Source: Flavobacteriales bacterium
GTDB taxonomy: Bacteria; Bacteroidota; Bacteroidia; NS11-12g; UBA9320
Assembly: GCA_020635395.1 (NCBI GenBank)
Contig: JACJZV010000002.1
Location: 372,001 to 436,000, forward strand
Direction of reading: 5' to 3'
DNA length: 64,000 nt
Both the position numbers and the translations under genes were made by a program. Within the stretch, counting starts at the first letter, position 1. Each line of letters starts with the position of its first letter. Below, piece after piece: positions 24,791-33,882 of the stretch. Below the pieces are notes generated by a model, which did not search any database, was not told where the DNA came from, and saw nothing but the letters and a program-made list of their open reading frames with translations.

Positions 24791-27700
24791 ATGAAAAAAA
24801 CTTTACTGATTGTATGGCTACTTGCCACTGCTTGCCTTGAATTGTTTGCTGCCACGCCAGTCGGTGGCCACATTACCTACAAACACCTTGGAAATTCCAA
24901 GTATGAAGTTTCCTTAATTTTTTATAGACAATGTTCTGGATTATCCATGAGCAATTCGGCTTCCTACCGAATTGCTATTGAAAATACCAACTTTTCCAAA
25001 TCCCGAAATATGTACGTTTCTTCTATAGAAGATATTACGCCGTTATGTCCTACAACATCAAAACCATGCAATCCTCCAAACAAGTCAACAAGTCCGGGCG
25101 TCGAACAACATATATACAAAGACACCGTGGACTTTAAAAACACCACATACGATACTTTTTTTAAAAGTGGGAAGCCTATTATTTTTGAATACGGCTATTG
25201 CTGTAGAAATTCCACGATTACCAATGGTTCGGCTAATTCCAATTTTTATGTTTACGCCAAATTAGATCCTTCATTGGGTGATGTTTCCAGCCCAACAATG
25301 GAGAACAAGCCGCTACTTTATGCATTCTCCGGACTAGATTTGCTCCACACCTATGCGGCGACAAACAATGCCGACTCCATTTCGTATGCGTTGGTAGAAC
25401 CTCGATCGGGTTACACACAGAAAATACCCTACACCACCCAAACTCCAATTGAGGGGTATTACCATTTAAAATATAAATATCCGGACAGTGAAGTAAATAG
25501 CCAACCTGTCATTGGGTTTTCGTTTAACAACAAAACCGGGTTGTTGGCTGTAAACCCGCAAACAACTTCCAATAGTATTATTGTTATTGAAGTTAACCAA
25601 TGGAAAAAAGATTCATCTGGTCAGATGCATTTGGTAAGTCAGTTCATTACGGAGAGTTTGGCTCAAATTAAGTACGCATCAACTTATGCTCCCCATCTTT
25701 CTGGCATATTCGAACACCATGTTTGCGAGGGGGAAACACTAAATTTTAACATTGCTGCGTATAATCCTTCATTTACGGGTGCTACAACGATTGATTCACT
25801 GTCTGATTTTAAAATCTACAACATCATTGCCGGAGCAAGCTACAAACAACTCAATGGTTATACCAACAACCGAGATTCCCTTCAATTTACTTGGACACCC
25901 GCCGAGGGAATGGCCAAAACCGATGCGTATTTTTTTACGCCCTACGTGCAAAACAATGCGTGTGCACTTTATCTATACGCTGCCCGACCTGTTTTGATTT
26001 ATGTGCATCCAAAAGCTCGGTCTGTCACTTCGGTGGAGGCACTGGGCTGTAATGATTTTGTGGTGAAATCAACTCCGGAAAGTACTTTTTCCTATCCAGC
26101 CAAATATCAATGGGAAGTGTTGAATAGTGCGGGTATGGTGGCCAACACCGATGTAGCCTATTTTGTAAAATCAAAGCTAAATACCAGCACTCAGCAAAGT
26201 GATACGGTGTATATCCGCAAAGCCGGAACCTATTTTGTAAGGCACACCATTTCCAATGTTTACGGGTGCAAAACGGTTTATATGGATACCATTACCACCA
26301 ATACCTCCATCTCCGAACTGTTTGCAAACAAAACAGGAGTGGTTTGTTTAAACGACAGTTTAAAACTGGCACAAGACCTTTATTCGTCGGGTGGTTTTAA
26401 ACTGTTTCAATGGAATAATGGGGTAGAAAACGCTGAGTATTTTGTTAAATATGCCGAAACCCAAAAGCAATTTGCCTTAAAGGCTACACCCAATTCGGGT
26501 TGTTTTTATTTTGATATTAAAACCACGTACCGTGCCGAACCACCCAAGATTATGGTTGAGGCAATGGCCATGTTTTGCAAACCCATTGCCGACACCATTT
26601 CGGTAGAAGTAATGAACAAATACACGTTCGACCCCGAAATAATAAAATGGAACAATGTGGTTGGCGGCAATGATTTAGTCATTCATCAGTCGGGTTTGTA
26701 TCGGGTTTCGGTAGAAAATACCTGTGGTTTGGTGTTGGACAGCACCTTGGTTGTAGAAGCAGACAAGCCCCAGTTGCATGTAGCCAACAACCAAGATTTT
26801 TTGTGCGACGAAAGTCCGCTAATGGTGCATAGTTTTTTGTCGAACCCCATTCCGACTTCTCAGTTTTTGTGGTCAACCGGCAGTAGTGATTCGGTTATTT
26901 CTGTTTCAAAAATTGGCAAATATGTTGTAACAGCAAACAATGAATGTGGCATAGCTAAAGATTCTGTGGTTATTACCGAGAAATTTAAAACACCCAAAAT
27001 CAATTTTGGAAACGACACCATTTTGTGCAACGGCAAAAGCATTTTTTTGAGTGCCACCAACGAAAAAGTGGAGTACCAGTGGTGGAATGGAAGCACCGAT
27101 GAATCGGTTACCGTTTTTGCACCAAACACCGTATGGGCCAAGGCCACCAACAAATGTGGCATAGCCATAGACACCATACATTTAAAACACTTGGTATCGC
27201 CCAAAAACCAACTGCCAAAGGACACGTTTATGTGTGGTGACGAATTTTATTTGGATGCCGGAAATGTGGGCATCGAGGCCACCTATAAATGGGATGGAAA
27301 GGGACAAAAAACACAACGTATTAAAATTGATTCGGCCAATACCTACAATGTGTTTGTTCAGAATTTTTGCGGAACAGGCTACTATTCTACCAACGTGACC
27401 GAACGAAGCTACCCCACTCCTCCGTTTAGTGGCGACACGGTGTTTAAAAACATTACTTCCACGGTGTTGAATGCCCAAAATCCGGGAGCAAAATATTTAT
27501 GGAGTACCGGACAAACCAGCCGCACCATTACGGTAACCAAAAAAGGCATTTATTGGGTGGATATTACCAACGGCTGCGGCACCATTCGCGACTCAATTGC
27601 CATTGATTTTGTTGGATTTGACGACCTAAAATTATCCAACATTCAGGTCTATCCAAATCCATCAAATGGCGTTTTTTATGTGGAGAGTGAAAAAGAAATA

Positions 27701-27862
27701 GAGGCAATAGCCGTGTTCAACCTGCTCGGACAAAAATTAGACTTTGAGGTTATCAAGAATGATAATCGAATGGAAGTTACCCTGAAAGGCACTTCAAAAT
27801 TTGTTATTTTAGAACTACAACGGGATGACAACATCTTTCGAATCCCACTGATTATTCAATAA
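24791..27862 (+). CDS. Large T9SS cargo surface protein, copy 2
   Basis: A 1023-residue tandem paralogue of the preceding gene with the same order: signal peptide (MKKTLLIVWLLATACLELFA), N-terminal domain (GGHITYKHLGNSKYEVSLIFYRQC), Cys-containing Ig/PKD-like repeats and a type A T9SS sorting domain (YPNPSNGVFYVES to RIPLIIQ). The N-domain is diverged (many substitutions, and different Cys content such as GYCCRN). The repeat region is almost identical to copy 1, and the last 58 residues diverge again. Different N-domains on a common stalk suggest different ligands displayed on the same scaffold. A strong terminator follows five bases after the stop. Confidence 0.85.
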   Translation: MKKTLLIVWLLATACLELFAATPVGGHITYKHLGNSKYEVSLIFYRQCSGLSMSNSASYRIAIENTNFSKSRNMYVSSIEDITPLCPTTSKPCNPPNKSTSPGVEQHIYKDTVDFKNTTYDTFFKSGKPIIFEYGYCCRNSTITNGSANSNFYVYAKLDPSLGDVSSPTMENKPLLYAFSGLDLLHTYAATNNADSISYALVEPRSGYTQKIPYTTQTPIEGYYHLKYKYPDSEVNSQPVIGFSFNNKTGLLAVNPQTTSNSIIVIEVNQWKKDSSGQMHLVSQFITESLAQIKYASTYAPHLSGIFEHHVCEGETLNFNIAAYNPSFTGATTIDSLSDFKIYNIIAGASYKQLNGYTNNRDSLQFTWTPAEGMAKTDAYFFTPYVQNNACALYLYAARPVLIYVHPKARSVTSVEALGCNDFVVKSTPESTFSYPAKYQWEVLNSAGMVANTDVAYFVKSKLNTSTQQSDTVYIRKAGTYFVRHTISNVYGCKTVYMDTITTNTSISELFANKTGVVCLNDSLKLAQDLYSSGGFKLFQWNNGVENAEYFVKYAETQKQFALKATPNSGCFYFDIKTTYRAEPPKIMVEAMAMFCKPIADTISVEVMNKYTFDPEIIKWNNVVGGNDLVIHQSGLYRVSVENTCGLVLDSTLVVEADKPQLHVANNQDFLCDESPLMVHSFLSNPIPTSQFLWSTGSSDSVISVSKIGKYVVTANNECGIAKDSVVITEKFKTPKINFGNDTILCNGKSIFLSATNEKVEYQWWNGSTDESVTVFAPNTVWAKATNKCGIAIDTIHLKHLVSPKNQLPKDTFMCGDEFYLDAGNVGIEATYKWDGKGQKTQRIKIDSANTYNVFVQNFCGTGYYSTNVTERSYPTPPFSGDTVFKNITSTVLNAQNPGAKYLWSTGQTSRTITVTKKGIYWVDITNGCGTIRDSIAIDFVGFDDLKLSNIQVYPNPSNGVFYVESEKEIEAIAVFNLLGQKLDFEVIKNDNRMEVTLKGTSKFVILELQRDDNIFRIPLIIQ
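25712..27688 (+). repeat. Long direct repeat, copy B (~1.98 kb)
   Basis: The partner of 22494-24470, 3218 bases downstream. It covers the repeat domains and the first part of the T9SS sorting domain, and stops where the two C-termini diverge (GVFYVES is shared, then the sequences differ). Confidence 0.9.
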
Positions 27863-27866
27863 AAAA

Positions 27867-27899
27867 GGGGGTCGGCATAGCCGACCCCCTTTTTTTTTT
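27867..27899. terminator. Strong bidirectional intrinsic terminator
   Basis: A perfect 10-bp GC-rich stem (GGGGGTCGGC/GCCGACCCCC) has a three-base loop. It is followed by ten T on the plus strand and preceded by six A, which read as T on the minus strand. It lies between the convergent stops of the second T9SS cargo gene and the lipoprotein gene, and should serve both. Confidence 0.93.
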
Positions 27900-27912
27900 A
27901 TAACCTCAAAAA

Positions 27913-28425
27913 TTAAATTGAAACATTGAACACAACCGTAATGGTAACTTCATGATCTACCAAAATTTGTTGGTCGGTTGTGCCTTCCAAAAACAATTTA
28001 AACTCGCCTGCTTTCAAGTAGGGCAGCAAATCAATGTCCAATGTAGAAATTTCAAACGATTTTAACCCTTCGGGAATATCTTCTACTTTGGCAATTTCCA
28101 TAAGCGGTTGTCCATCGGCAGACACCTTAATAGTTGCCCCTTTTGCCCAATCAAAGTTTCCTGTTTCGGGACTCACCAAATCAATTCTTGCCGATTTAAT
28201 GGTGGCCTCTTTTAAAACATCGGAGCTGATTCCATTGTTTTCAAGTTCAGCTTTTGGATTAATAGCCTCCGATTCAAGCGTATAGGTTGTATCCGCTACA
28301 GTGGTTGATTTTATGGTTATTGCGGCGGTGGCAAAATTCAAATCATAGTTTACAATGTTTAACTCATCGCAAGCAGAAAAGAAGGCTACCGATGCCAAAA
28401 TAAGAGTTGTAATTTTCAATTTCAT
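27913..28425 (-). CDS. Beta-rich lipoprotein of unknown function
   Basis: A 170-residue lipoprotein (MKLKITTLILASVAFFSAC, Cys at 19). The mature part is acidic and predicted all-beta, with segments such as ATIKSARIDLVSPETGNFDWA and LPYLKAGEFKLFLEG. That style resembles Bacteroidota periplasmic lipoproteins with DUF-type beta sandwiches, but I cannot name a family. The ATG at 28425 gives the clean signal peptide; the frame opens six codons earlier. It ends at the shared bidirectional terminator and is divergent from the S9 peptidase. Confidence 0.6.
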   Translation of the reverse strand: MKLKITTLILASVAFFSACDELNIVNYDLNFATAAITIKSTTVADTTYTLESEAINPKAELENNGISSDVLKEATIKSARIDLVSPETGNFDWAKGATIKVSADGQPLMEIAKVEDIPEGLKSFEISTLDIDLLPYLKAGEFKLFLEGTTDQQILVDHEVTITVVFNVSI

Positions 28426-28572
28426 AATAAAAACTTTTTGCAAAAGTTATCAAATTTTGTTTCAATTGCAAGAAAACACGTTACTATCAATTTCAAATAT
28501 GACAAAGCATATAATTCTTGGATGTCATTAATTCTAAATTCAAAGGTTTTAATATTGCCACAAAAAAGTACA

Positions 28573-30486
28573 ATGAAACATTTGCTTTTCATTTTGTTAA
28601 TAGCGTTTTTAGGCCTCAGTTCGTGTTTTATGAATAAAGATAATTCAAAAGAAGTACCCCAAATTTCCATTAAAGATTTTTTTAGAAACCCTCAAAAAAC
28701 AGGATATAGCCTATCGCCTGATGGGAGCAAATTGGCCTACCTGGCTCCTGTAAATTCTCGGTTAAATGTTTTTGTGCAAAGCACCGATGATACAGCTGCA
28801 AAACAACTTACATCAGAAACCCTAAGAGACATTGCGGGGTTTATTTGGAAGGGAAATAATCGAATCTTGTTTATGAAAGACAATGCGGGTGATGAAAATT
28901 ATGCGTTGTTTGGCACCGGTATAGACAGCGGAAATGTGGTGGCTTATACTCAGTTTGAGGGAGTGAAAACGGAAATAATTGACAAACTAAAGGATGACCC
29001 AGAAAATGTAATAATTGGATTAAACAAAAGAAACCCACAACTTTTTGATGCTTATAGACTCAACGTTGTCAGTGGAAATTTGACCCTCATTGCCGAAAAC
29101 CCGGGAAATATTTCCTCGTGGATGACAGATCAGGAGGGAAAACTTAGAATAGCTATTACCACGGATGGTGTAAACCAAACACTACTTCATAGACCTACTG
29201 AAACAAGCCCATGGGATACTGTGATGACCACCAACTTTAAAGAAAGTTTTAGCCCGCAATTCTTTGATTTTTACGACACAACAGTAGTTTTTGCCTTATC
29301 AAACATTGGCAGAGACAAACTTTCGTTGGTAAAGTATGACTTGTCCGCCAAAAAGGAAATAGCCGAAATATACAAACACCCTAAATACGATATTAGTGGT
29401 GCGGCATACTCTAAAAAAAGAAAGGTATTGACAAGTGTTTTTTGGTTAGGCGAAAAATACGAACGCAGTGGCTTTGACCCACAAGTTGATAATATCTACA
29501 AATCCATCAAAAAAGAACTTCATGATGTGGAGATATACCTAACCTCTACAAATGAAGAAGAAACCAAATATTTGGTTAGAACCATGAGCGACCGAACAAT
29601 GGGTAGCTATTATTTATTTGAAACCAACGGAAATAGGTTAATCAAAATAGACGATGTGAGTCCCTGGCTTTTGCCAGAAAATTTATCAGAAATGAGGCCA
29701 ATTACCTATCAAAGTCGAGATGGGTTAACCATACATGGGTATTTAACCCTACCAAAAGGCAAGCCTGCCAAAAACCTACCCGTTGTAATTAACCCACACG
29801 GTGGACCCTGGGCAAGAGATGTTTGGGGGTTTAATCCGGAAGTTCAATTTTTAGCCAATAGAGGCTATGCAGTGTTGCAGATGAATTTTAGGGGAAGTAC
29901 TTCTTATGGCAAACAATTTTGGGAAGCCTCCTTCAAACAGTGGGGTCAGGCAATGCAAAACGATATAAGCGATGGTGTGCGATACATTGTTGGTAAAGGA
30001 ATAGCCGATCAAAACAGAATTGCCATTTATGGAGGCAGTTATGGCGGATATGCCACCTTAGCAGGAGTTACCTATACTCCCGATTTGTATGCCTGTGCCA
30101 TAGACTATGTTGGGGTGAGCAATCTTACCACCTTTTTGCAAACCATACCACCCTATTGGGAACCCTACCGAGAAATGATGTATGAAATGGTAGGTCATCC
30201 GGAAAAAGACAAAGAAATGCTGGACCGATATTCTCCTTCTTTGCATGCCGATCAGATAAAAACTCCGTTGCTGGTAGTGCAGGGTGCAAAAGATCCGAGA
30301 GTGAAACAATCTGAAAGCGACCAAATGGTAAAAGCATTAAGAGACCGAGGAGTGGACGTAGAATATATGCTCAAAGAAAATGAAGGCCATGGTTTTAGAA
30401 ATGAAGAAAACCGCTTTGAGTTTTATGAAACAATGGAGCATTTTTTGGCTAAACATTTGGCCCCAATTTCAAACAATGAAAAGTAA
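28573..30486 (+). CDS. S9-family (prolyl oligopeptidase-like) lipoprotein peptidase
   Basis: A 637-residue serine peptidase with a lipoprotein signal (LLIAFLGLSSC, Cys at 18). The N-terminal beta-propeller begins YSLSPDGSKLAYLAP. The C-terminal alpha/beta-hydrolase has the nucleophile Ser489 in YGGSYGGYATLAG, Asp574 in GAKDPRV and His606 in EGHGF. Such enzymes cut dipeptides or acyl-amino acids from oligopeptides at the periplasmic side. The start at 28573 is preferred. An in-frame ATG 135 bases earlier overlaps the divergent lipoprotein start and would bury the signal peptide. It is followed after 40 bases by a small lipoprotein gene. Confidence 0.9.
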   Translation: MKHLLFILLIAFLGLSSCFMNKDNSKEVPQISIKDFFRNPQKTGYSLSPDGSKLAYLAPVNSRLNVFVQSTDDTAAKQLTSETLRDIAGFIWKGNNRILFMKDNAGDENYALFGTGIDSGNVVAYTQFEGVKTEIIDKLKDDPENVIIGLNKRNPQLFDAYRLNVVSGNLTLIAENPGNISSWMTDQEGKLRIAITTDGVNQTLLHRPTETSPWDTVMTTNFKESFSPQFFDFYDTTVVFALSNIGRDKLSLVKYDLSAKKEIAEIYKHPKYDISGAAYSKKRKVLTSVFWLGEKYERSGFDPQVDNIYKSIKKELHDVEIYLTSTNEEETKYLVRTMSDRTMGSYYLFETNGNRLIKIDDVSPWLLPENLSEMRPITYQSRDGLTIHGYLTLPKGKPAKNLPVVINPHGGPWARDVWGFNPEVQFLANRGYAVLQMNFRGSTSYGKQFWEASFKQWGQAMQNDISDGVRYIVGKGIADQNRIAIYGGSYGGYATLAGVTYTPDLYACAIDYVGVSNLTTFLQTIPPYWEPYREMMYEMVGHPEKDKEMLDRYSPSLHADQIKTPLLVVQGAKDPRVKQSESDQMVKALRDRGVDVEYMLKENEGHGFRNEENRFEFYETMEHFLAKHLAPISNNEK

Positions 30487-30526
30487 AATGAGGTTTTAAT
30501 TCATTTTTTCAATAGATATTTGTCCC

Positions 30527-31120
30527 GTGCGTGTCGTTTATACTTTTGCATTGGTTGCTGTTATCATTTTGTCTTCGTGCAAATCAGTCAAAAATATTGG
30601 TAGTATCGAAAATGGCATGGCTCTTACCTACAATTTCATTGCCAATCAGCAGGCTACCCAAATAACGCATACGGTTGTGTCTCGAAGTGCATACACTGTT
30701 TTAAACTATGCTATAAGCGGTACAGATTTTTCGGGCAAAATAAACATCACACCTATGGCCATGGACTCGGCCTCTGAGTTGGATAATCATTTTGACGGAG
30801 AAGATAAAAATCAAACCAAGACTCTTTCACTTTGGATTAGTCAAAAAAATTTTAGTGAAATAAAACAAGACTCCACCACCACATTGTCTTTTAGACAGGG
30901 ATTGGTAAAGAATGAAACCGTTTTCAAATGGAAAGAAACCCAAACATTTATGTGCAACGTAGATGGAAAATTGGAAGAATTTAAGGCCATTTATTTGGAA
31001 GACACCATGAATAAAGATTTCAAACTTTGGATATGGGATAATGCAACGAACCCCATTATTTTCAGGCTCGATTTTGGTTGGCAAATGATTTTAAAAGATA
31101 TCAGCCTGCCTAAGACCTAA
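30527..31120 (+). CDS. Small lipoprotein, paralogue of the one at 12608-13204
   Basis: A 197-residue lipoprotein (VVYTFALVAVIILSSC, Cys at 18) that begins with GTG; no in-frame ATG is near. It shares with its paralogue the segment GKINITPMAMDSA, SLWISQKNFSEI and the closing FRLDFGWQMILKDI. It is predicted all-beta with no enzyme motif. It follows the S9 peptidase gene by 40 bases, as its paralogue follows a caspase gene, so peptidase-linked function is an inference from context. Its last 11 bases overlap the convergent gene. Confidence 0.65.
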   Translation: MRVVYTFALVAVIILSSCKSVKNIGSIENGMALTYNFIANQQATQITHTVVSRSAYTVLNYAISGTDFSGKINITPMAMDSASELDNHFDGEDKNQTKTLSLWISQKNFSEIKQDSTTTLSFRQGLVKNETVFKWKETQTFMCNVDGKLEEFKAIYLEDTMNKDFKLWIWDNATNPIIFRLDFGWQMILKDISLPKT

Positions 31121-32000
31121 GCCACTTTAGCCAAAATGGCAAGGTGTTTTTCGTATAAAAATAATAGGGTTGCGGAGTTGCTCCAAAACTCAAAAAGAAC
31201 TTTTTAATTCCGTCAATTTCAGAACCTTCAAAATCAAAAAATGCCATTTGGTAGCATTTTTTTTCTATAATTTTGGCCAACAAAAAACCCATGCTGTCGC
31301 GGTATTGCTTTTTGTATCTGCTGATTGAAAAAAGATTAATATGCCTATTATTATGACTTAGAATAAAGGCCATTGCCACGGTTTTATCTTCCACTGTTAA
31401 TTGGTATATCTTTCCCATTTCTCTTCGAATAATTTCACTGAACAATTTTTTGGCCAAAGCATAGTTTTCTTTCCCAAATTTAACCGTGTTTTCCAGCTCG
31501 GTTTTATACATTTCAATCAACTTGTCTGTATCCCCGGTTTCGGATATCTGGTATGAATATTTAATGAGAGCCATTTTCAATCCATGACTAAAATTAGATT
31601 TAACCAACTCAAAATTTGGTAATAAATCCAACACCAAATTGGTTTTTGTTTCGGATGAAATATTTGAATTTTTGTAATTAATGGGGTATCGAATCAGTTT
31701 AAAGTTGTTAGGAATGTTATCAAAAAACACACTTAACTCCTGCACCGAAAATTGGCCAAAAACCCCCAATTGTTGGGTTAATATGGGTCGATAAATTTGG
31801 CTAAAGCCAAATAATTTGTTGTTAAACGGCAACGGCATAACTGCTTCATAATCATTTAGAATCAGTGCATCCCATTGTTTCTTGGCAACTATGTCTAAAT
31901 ACCAACTCAATGCATACGGCATTGAGTTGGGTGCATTTTCAATGCAATTATCCCATTTCGTTTTGTCAATTTCCGAATGTTTTAAATAGACAAGAGCCAT
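31110..32000 (-). CDS. FemAB/GNAT-like acyltransferase
   Basis: A 296-residue cytosolic protein with the features of FemAB-type or GNAT-fold transferases. These are an N-terminal segment around WDNCIENAPNSMPYALSWYLD, the central TVAMAFILSHNNRHINLFS beta strands, and DSMGFLLAKIIEKKCYQMAFFDFEGSE, in which a chain of residues leads to the acceptor pocket. Family members transfer aminoacyl or acyl groups, for example to peptidoglycan or lipids. The substrate is not visible. It is transcribed towards the small lipoprotein gene with an 11-base overlap and is divergent from the DUF4139 gene. Confidence 0.6.
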   Translation of the reverse strand: MALVYLKHSEIDKTKWDNCIENAPNSMPYALSWYLDIVAKKQWDALILNDYEAVMPLPFNNKLFGFSQIYRPILTQQLGVFGQFSVQELSVFFDNIPNNFKLIRYPINYKNSNISSETKTNLVLDLLPNFELVKSNFSHGLKMALIKYSYQISETGDTDKLIEMYKTELENTVKFGKENYALAKKLFSEIIRREMGKIYQLTVEDKTVAMAFILSHNNRHINLFSISRYKKQYRDSMGFLLAKIIEKKCYQMAFFDFEGSEIDGIKKFFLSFGATPQPYYFYTKNTLPFWLKWLRS

Positions 32001-32113
32001 TGCCGCAAAATAAGGGGTTATAGTTTAATACAACGGTAAATACTTCTCAGTTTTAATTTAGTTATCGGGCATTATCTATGAGTATTCGGAGACCTAATTT
32101 TTTTTATTCCGCC

Positions 32114-32121
32114 TATTTTTG
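32114..32121 (+). promoter_or_regulatory. Bacteroidota -7 promoter box (TATTTTTG)
   Basis: A TAnnTTTG match 19 bases before the ATG at 32141, with an A-rich leader. No -33 TTTG at the usual distance. Confidence 0.4.
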
Positions 32122-32140
32122 AACCATAAATAATAAAAAA

Positions 32141-33685
32141 ATGAAAAGTTTCCTGATGGCATCTCTGCTTGGCTTGTTGGCTAATTTTGGTTTCGCTCAA
32201 CTCAAAACAAACAACATAACTATTTTTAAAAATGGAACGGCTTTTATCCAAAAATCGGGAACCGTCAAGACTCCCGCCAACACCTATCGGTGGGCAAAAG
32301 AAATGCCACAAGCCGTGTATGGCACTTTTTGGTTTGCCAGCCCTACCGGAACCATTCAAATGATTAGCAGCAAGCAAGATTCGGTTTCAACACCAACAGA
32401 GTGGGTTTCTTTTTTTGATTTGCTTATGGCTAACGAAGGCAAAAAAGCTGAGGTTTTTTTGAAAAATTTAGAAAATGCAACCACAAAAAGCATCGAAGGA
32501 ATTATTTATGAAACAAAAAAATATGTTAACGGCAGCGTGGCTGTTATCAAATCTGGAGATAAATTTCATTTGATTCGAGAGGATCAAATTGCGTGGGTTG
32601 CTATAAGCGGAAACCTCAGTACCACTTATAGCGAAACCACAACAGACAACGTGATATCGGTGAAATTTAAAGAAAATAAAGCCGAACAAAAGCTCGATGC
32701 CATGTATCTTTCAACCGGATTTAACTGGACACCCATGTATGAACTAAAACTGCTTAGTGAAACCGAGGCACAAATATTTTTGAAAGCCTCGATAACCAAC
32801 GATGCAGAAAAGATAGAAAATGCAAATATGAAACTGGTGGTGGGTAGCCCCAGTTTTTACACTACCACCCAATTAAGTGATTTGTTGGGTTTTGCACCAT
32901 ACAGCCCCACGTTTGCTCGATTTAATAATGGAAGCGGTTTTTTCAATAATTCAGCCTCGTTTTATGATAGCGACGATTCAGAAGCTGGAAACATGCAGGT
33001 TGGTTCGGAAGCCGAAGGAGTAGAAGACTTATATTTTTTTGATTTGAAAAATATTTCGATTGACAAAGGCGAGCGAATGCACATCCCAATTTTTCATGAT
33101 AAAACCAGAATTGAACACAAATATGTCTGCGACTTGACGGCCAATAATGCCGTAAACGCATACAATCAAATTTTTAAATATGAAAACTCAACCCTTGGTG
33201 TTCAAACCTATCATCAAATAAAAATGTGGAACGAAACAGATAATCCGCTAACCTCCGGATTGATAATGGTTACCAAAAAAGTGGGTGAAACAGAGCAGGC
33301 GTTGGCAACCTCCAAACTTGAATATACCGCCAAAAAGAATTGTTCCTACATAACTATTTCAAACGCTCCAGATATAGAAATAAAAGAAGAGGAAAAGGAA
33401 ATTCAGAGGACAGACAAAACCAAAACGTTTAACAATGCCAGATACGTGGAGATAAAAGTGCAATCAACCATTACCGTAAAAAGCTATAAAAGCACTACTG
33501 CACACATGGAGATAAAACGAAACATCTTTGGCCAATTAGATGACAGCGATACCAAATGGGAGACATCACAAAATGCAAACTACAGCTCATTTAATGCTTC
33601 CAACAATGTAAAGTGGACAATTGATTTAGAACCCGGCAAAGAAAAGAAAATCGTTTATACCTATTCCGTTTATGTGAGGGGATAG
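32141..33685 (+). CDS. DUF4139-domain exported protein
   Basis: A 514-residue protein with signal peptide MKSFLMASLLGLLANFGFAQ. The C-terminal two-thirds match the DUF4139 (mucoidy-inhibitor-like) domain: LDAMYLSTGFNWTPMYELKL, FLKASITNDAEKIENANMKL with VVGSPSF, DLKNISIDKGERMHIPIF, and the closing VKWTIDLEPGKEKKIVYTY. Between residues ~255 and 290 is a low-complexity Asn/Ser/Phe and acidic insert. Proteins of this family are periplasmic or secreted with uncertain function. A structured repeat follows 22 bases after the stop. Confidence 0.75.
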   Translation: MKSFLMASLLGLLANFGFAQLKTNNITIFKNGTAFIQKSGTVKTPANTYRWAKEMPQAVYGTFWFASPTGTIQMISSKQDSVSTPTEWVSFFDLLMANEGKKAEVFLKNLENATTKSIEGIIYETKKYVNGSVAVIKSGDKFHLIREDQIAWVAISGNLSTTYSETTTDNVISVKFKENKAEQKLDAMYLSTGFNWTPMYELKLLSETEAQIFLKASITNDAEKIENANMKLVVGSPSFYTTTQLSDLLGFAPYSPTFARFNNGSGFFNNSASFYDSDDSEAGNMQVGSEAEGVEDLYFFDLKNISIDKGERMHIPIFHDKTRIEHKYVCDLTANNAVNAYNQIFKYENSTLGVQTYHQIKMWNETDNPLTSGLIMVTKKVGETEQALATSKLEYTAKKNCSYITISNAPDIEIKEEEKEIQRTDKTKTFNNARYVEIKVQSTITVKSYKSTTAHMEIKRNIFGQLDDSDTKWETSQNANYSSFNASNNVKWTIDLEPGKEKKIVYTYSVYVRG

Positions 33686-33707
33686 GTCATTATGAAAGGA
33701 AATGATA

Positions 33708-33777
33708 AACCATTAAGAAATTGAGGTACATTAAGCCTATTCAGCAAAGTCTGAATTAACTTAATTTCTTAATGGTT
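33708..33777. repeat. Long hairpin element with nested inner hairpin
   Basis: Perfect 15-bp inverted arms, AACCATTAAGAAATT at 33708-33722 and its complement at 33763-33777, extend inward by three more pairs including one G-T. Inside is a second perfect 6-bp hairpin (ATTCAG at 33739, CTGAAT at 33751). There is no poly-T tail on either strand, so it is not a classical terminator. It could be a palindromic mobile-type repeat, a structured RNA or an mRNA-stability element. Confidence 0.75.
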
Positions 33778-33841
33778 CAAAAAACCACCGTCTAAAATTT
33801 TGTGACATTGGTCGGCTATGGTTTATAATGCAATTCAAATT

Positions 33842-33875
33842 TTTGGCCTAATAGACATTTCAACAATTACCTTTG
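33842..33875 (+). promoter_or_regulatory. Promoter: TTTG - 22 bases - TACCTTTG
   Basis: Both Bacteroidota elements are present: TTTG at 33842-33845 and TACCTTTG at 33868-33875, with 22 bases between. The box ends seven bases before the flippase ATG. It probably drives the whole envelope operon from the flippase through the EnvC-like gene. Confidence 0.6.
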
Positions 33876-33882
33876 GCGGTTT

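Noticed and set aside
23461..27478. Antisense open frames of 65-121 codons inside both T9SS cargo genes, with identical translations in the two copies
   Set aside because: Their conservation simply follows the identical duplicated DNA. They lie wholly antisense to confident genes and show no protein-like motif.
28438..28572. An earlier in-frame ATG adding 45 residues to the S9 peptidase
   Set aside because: It overlaps the divergent lipoprotein gene start and would push the clear lipoprotein signal peptide inside the protein.
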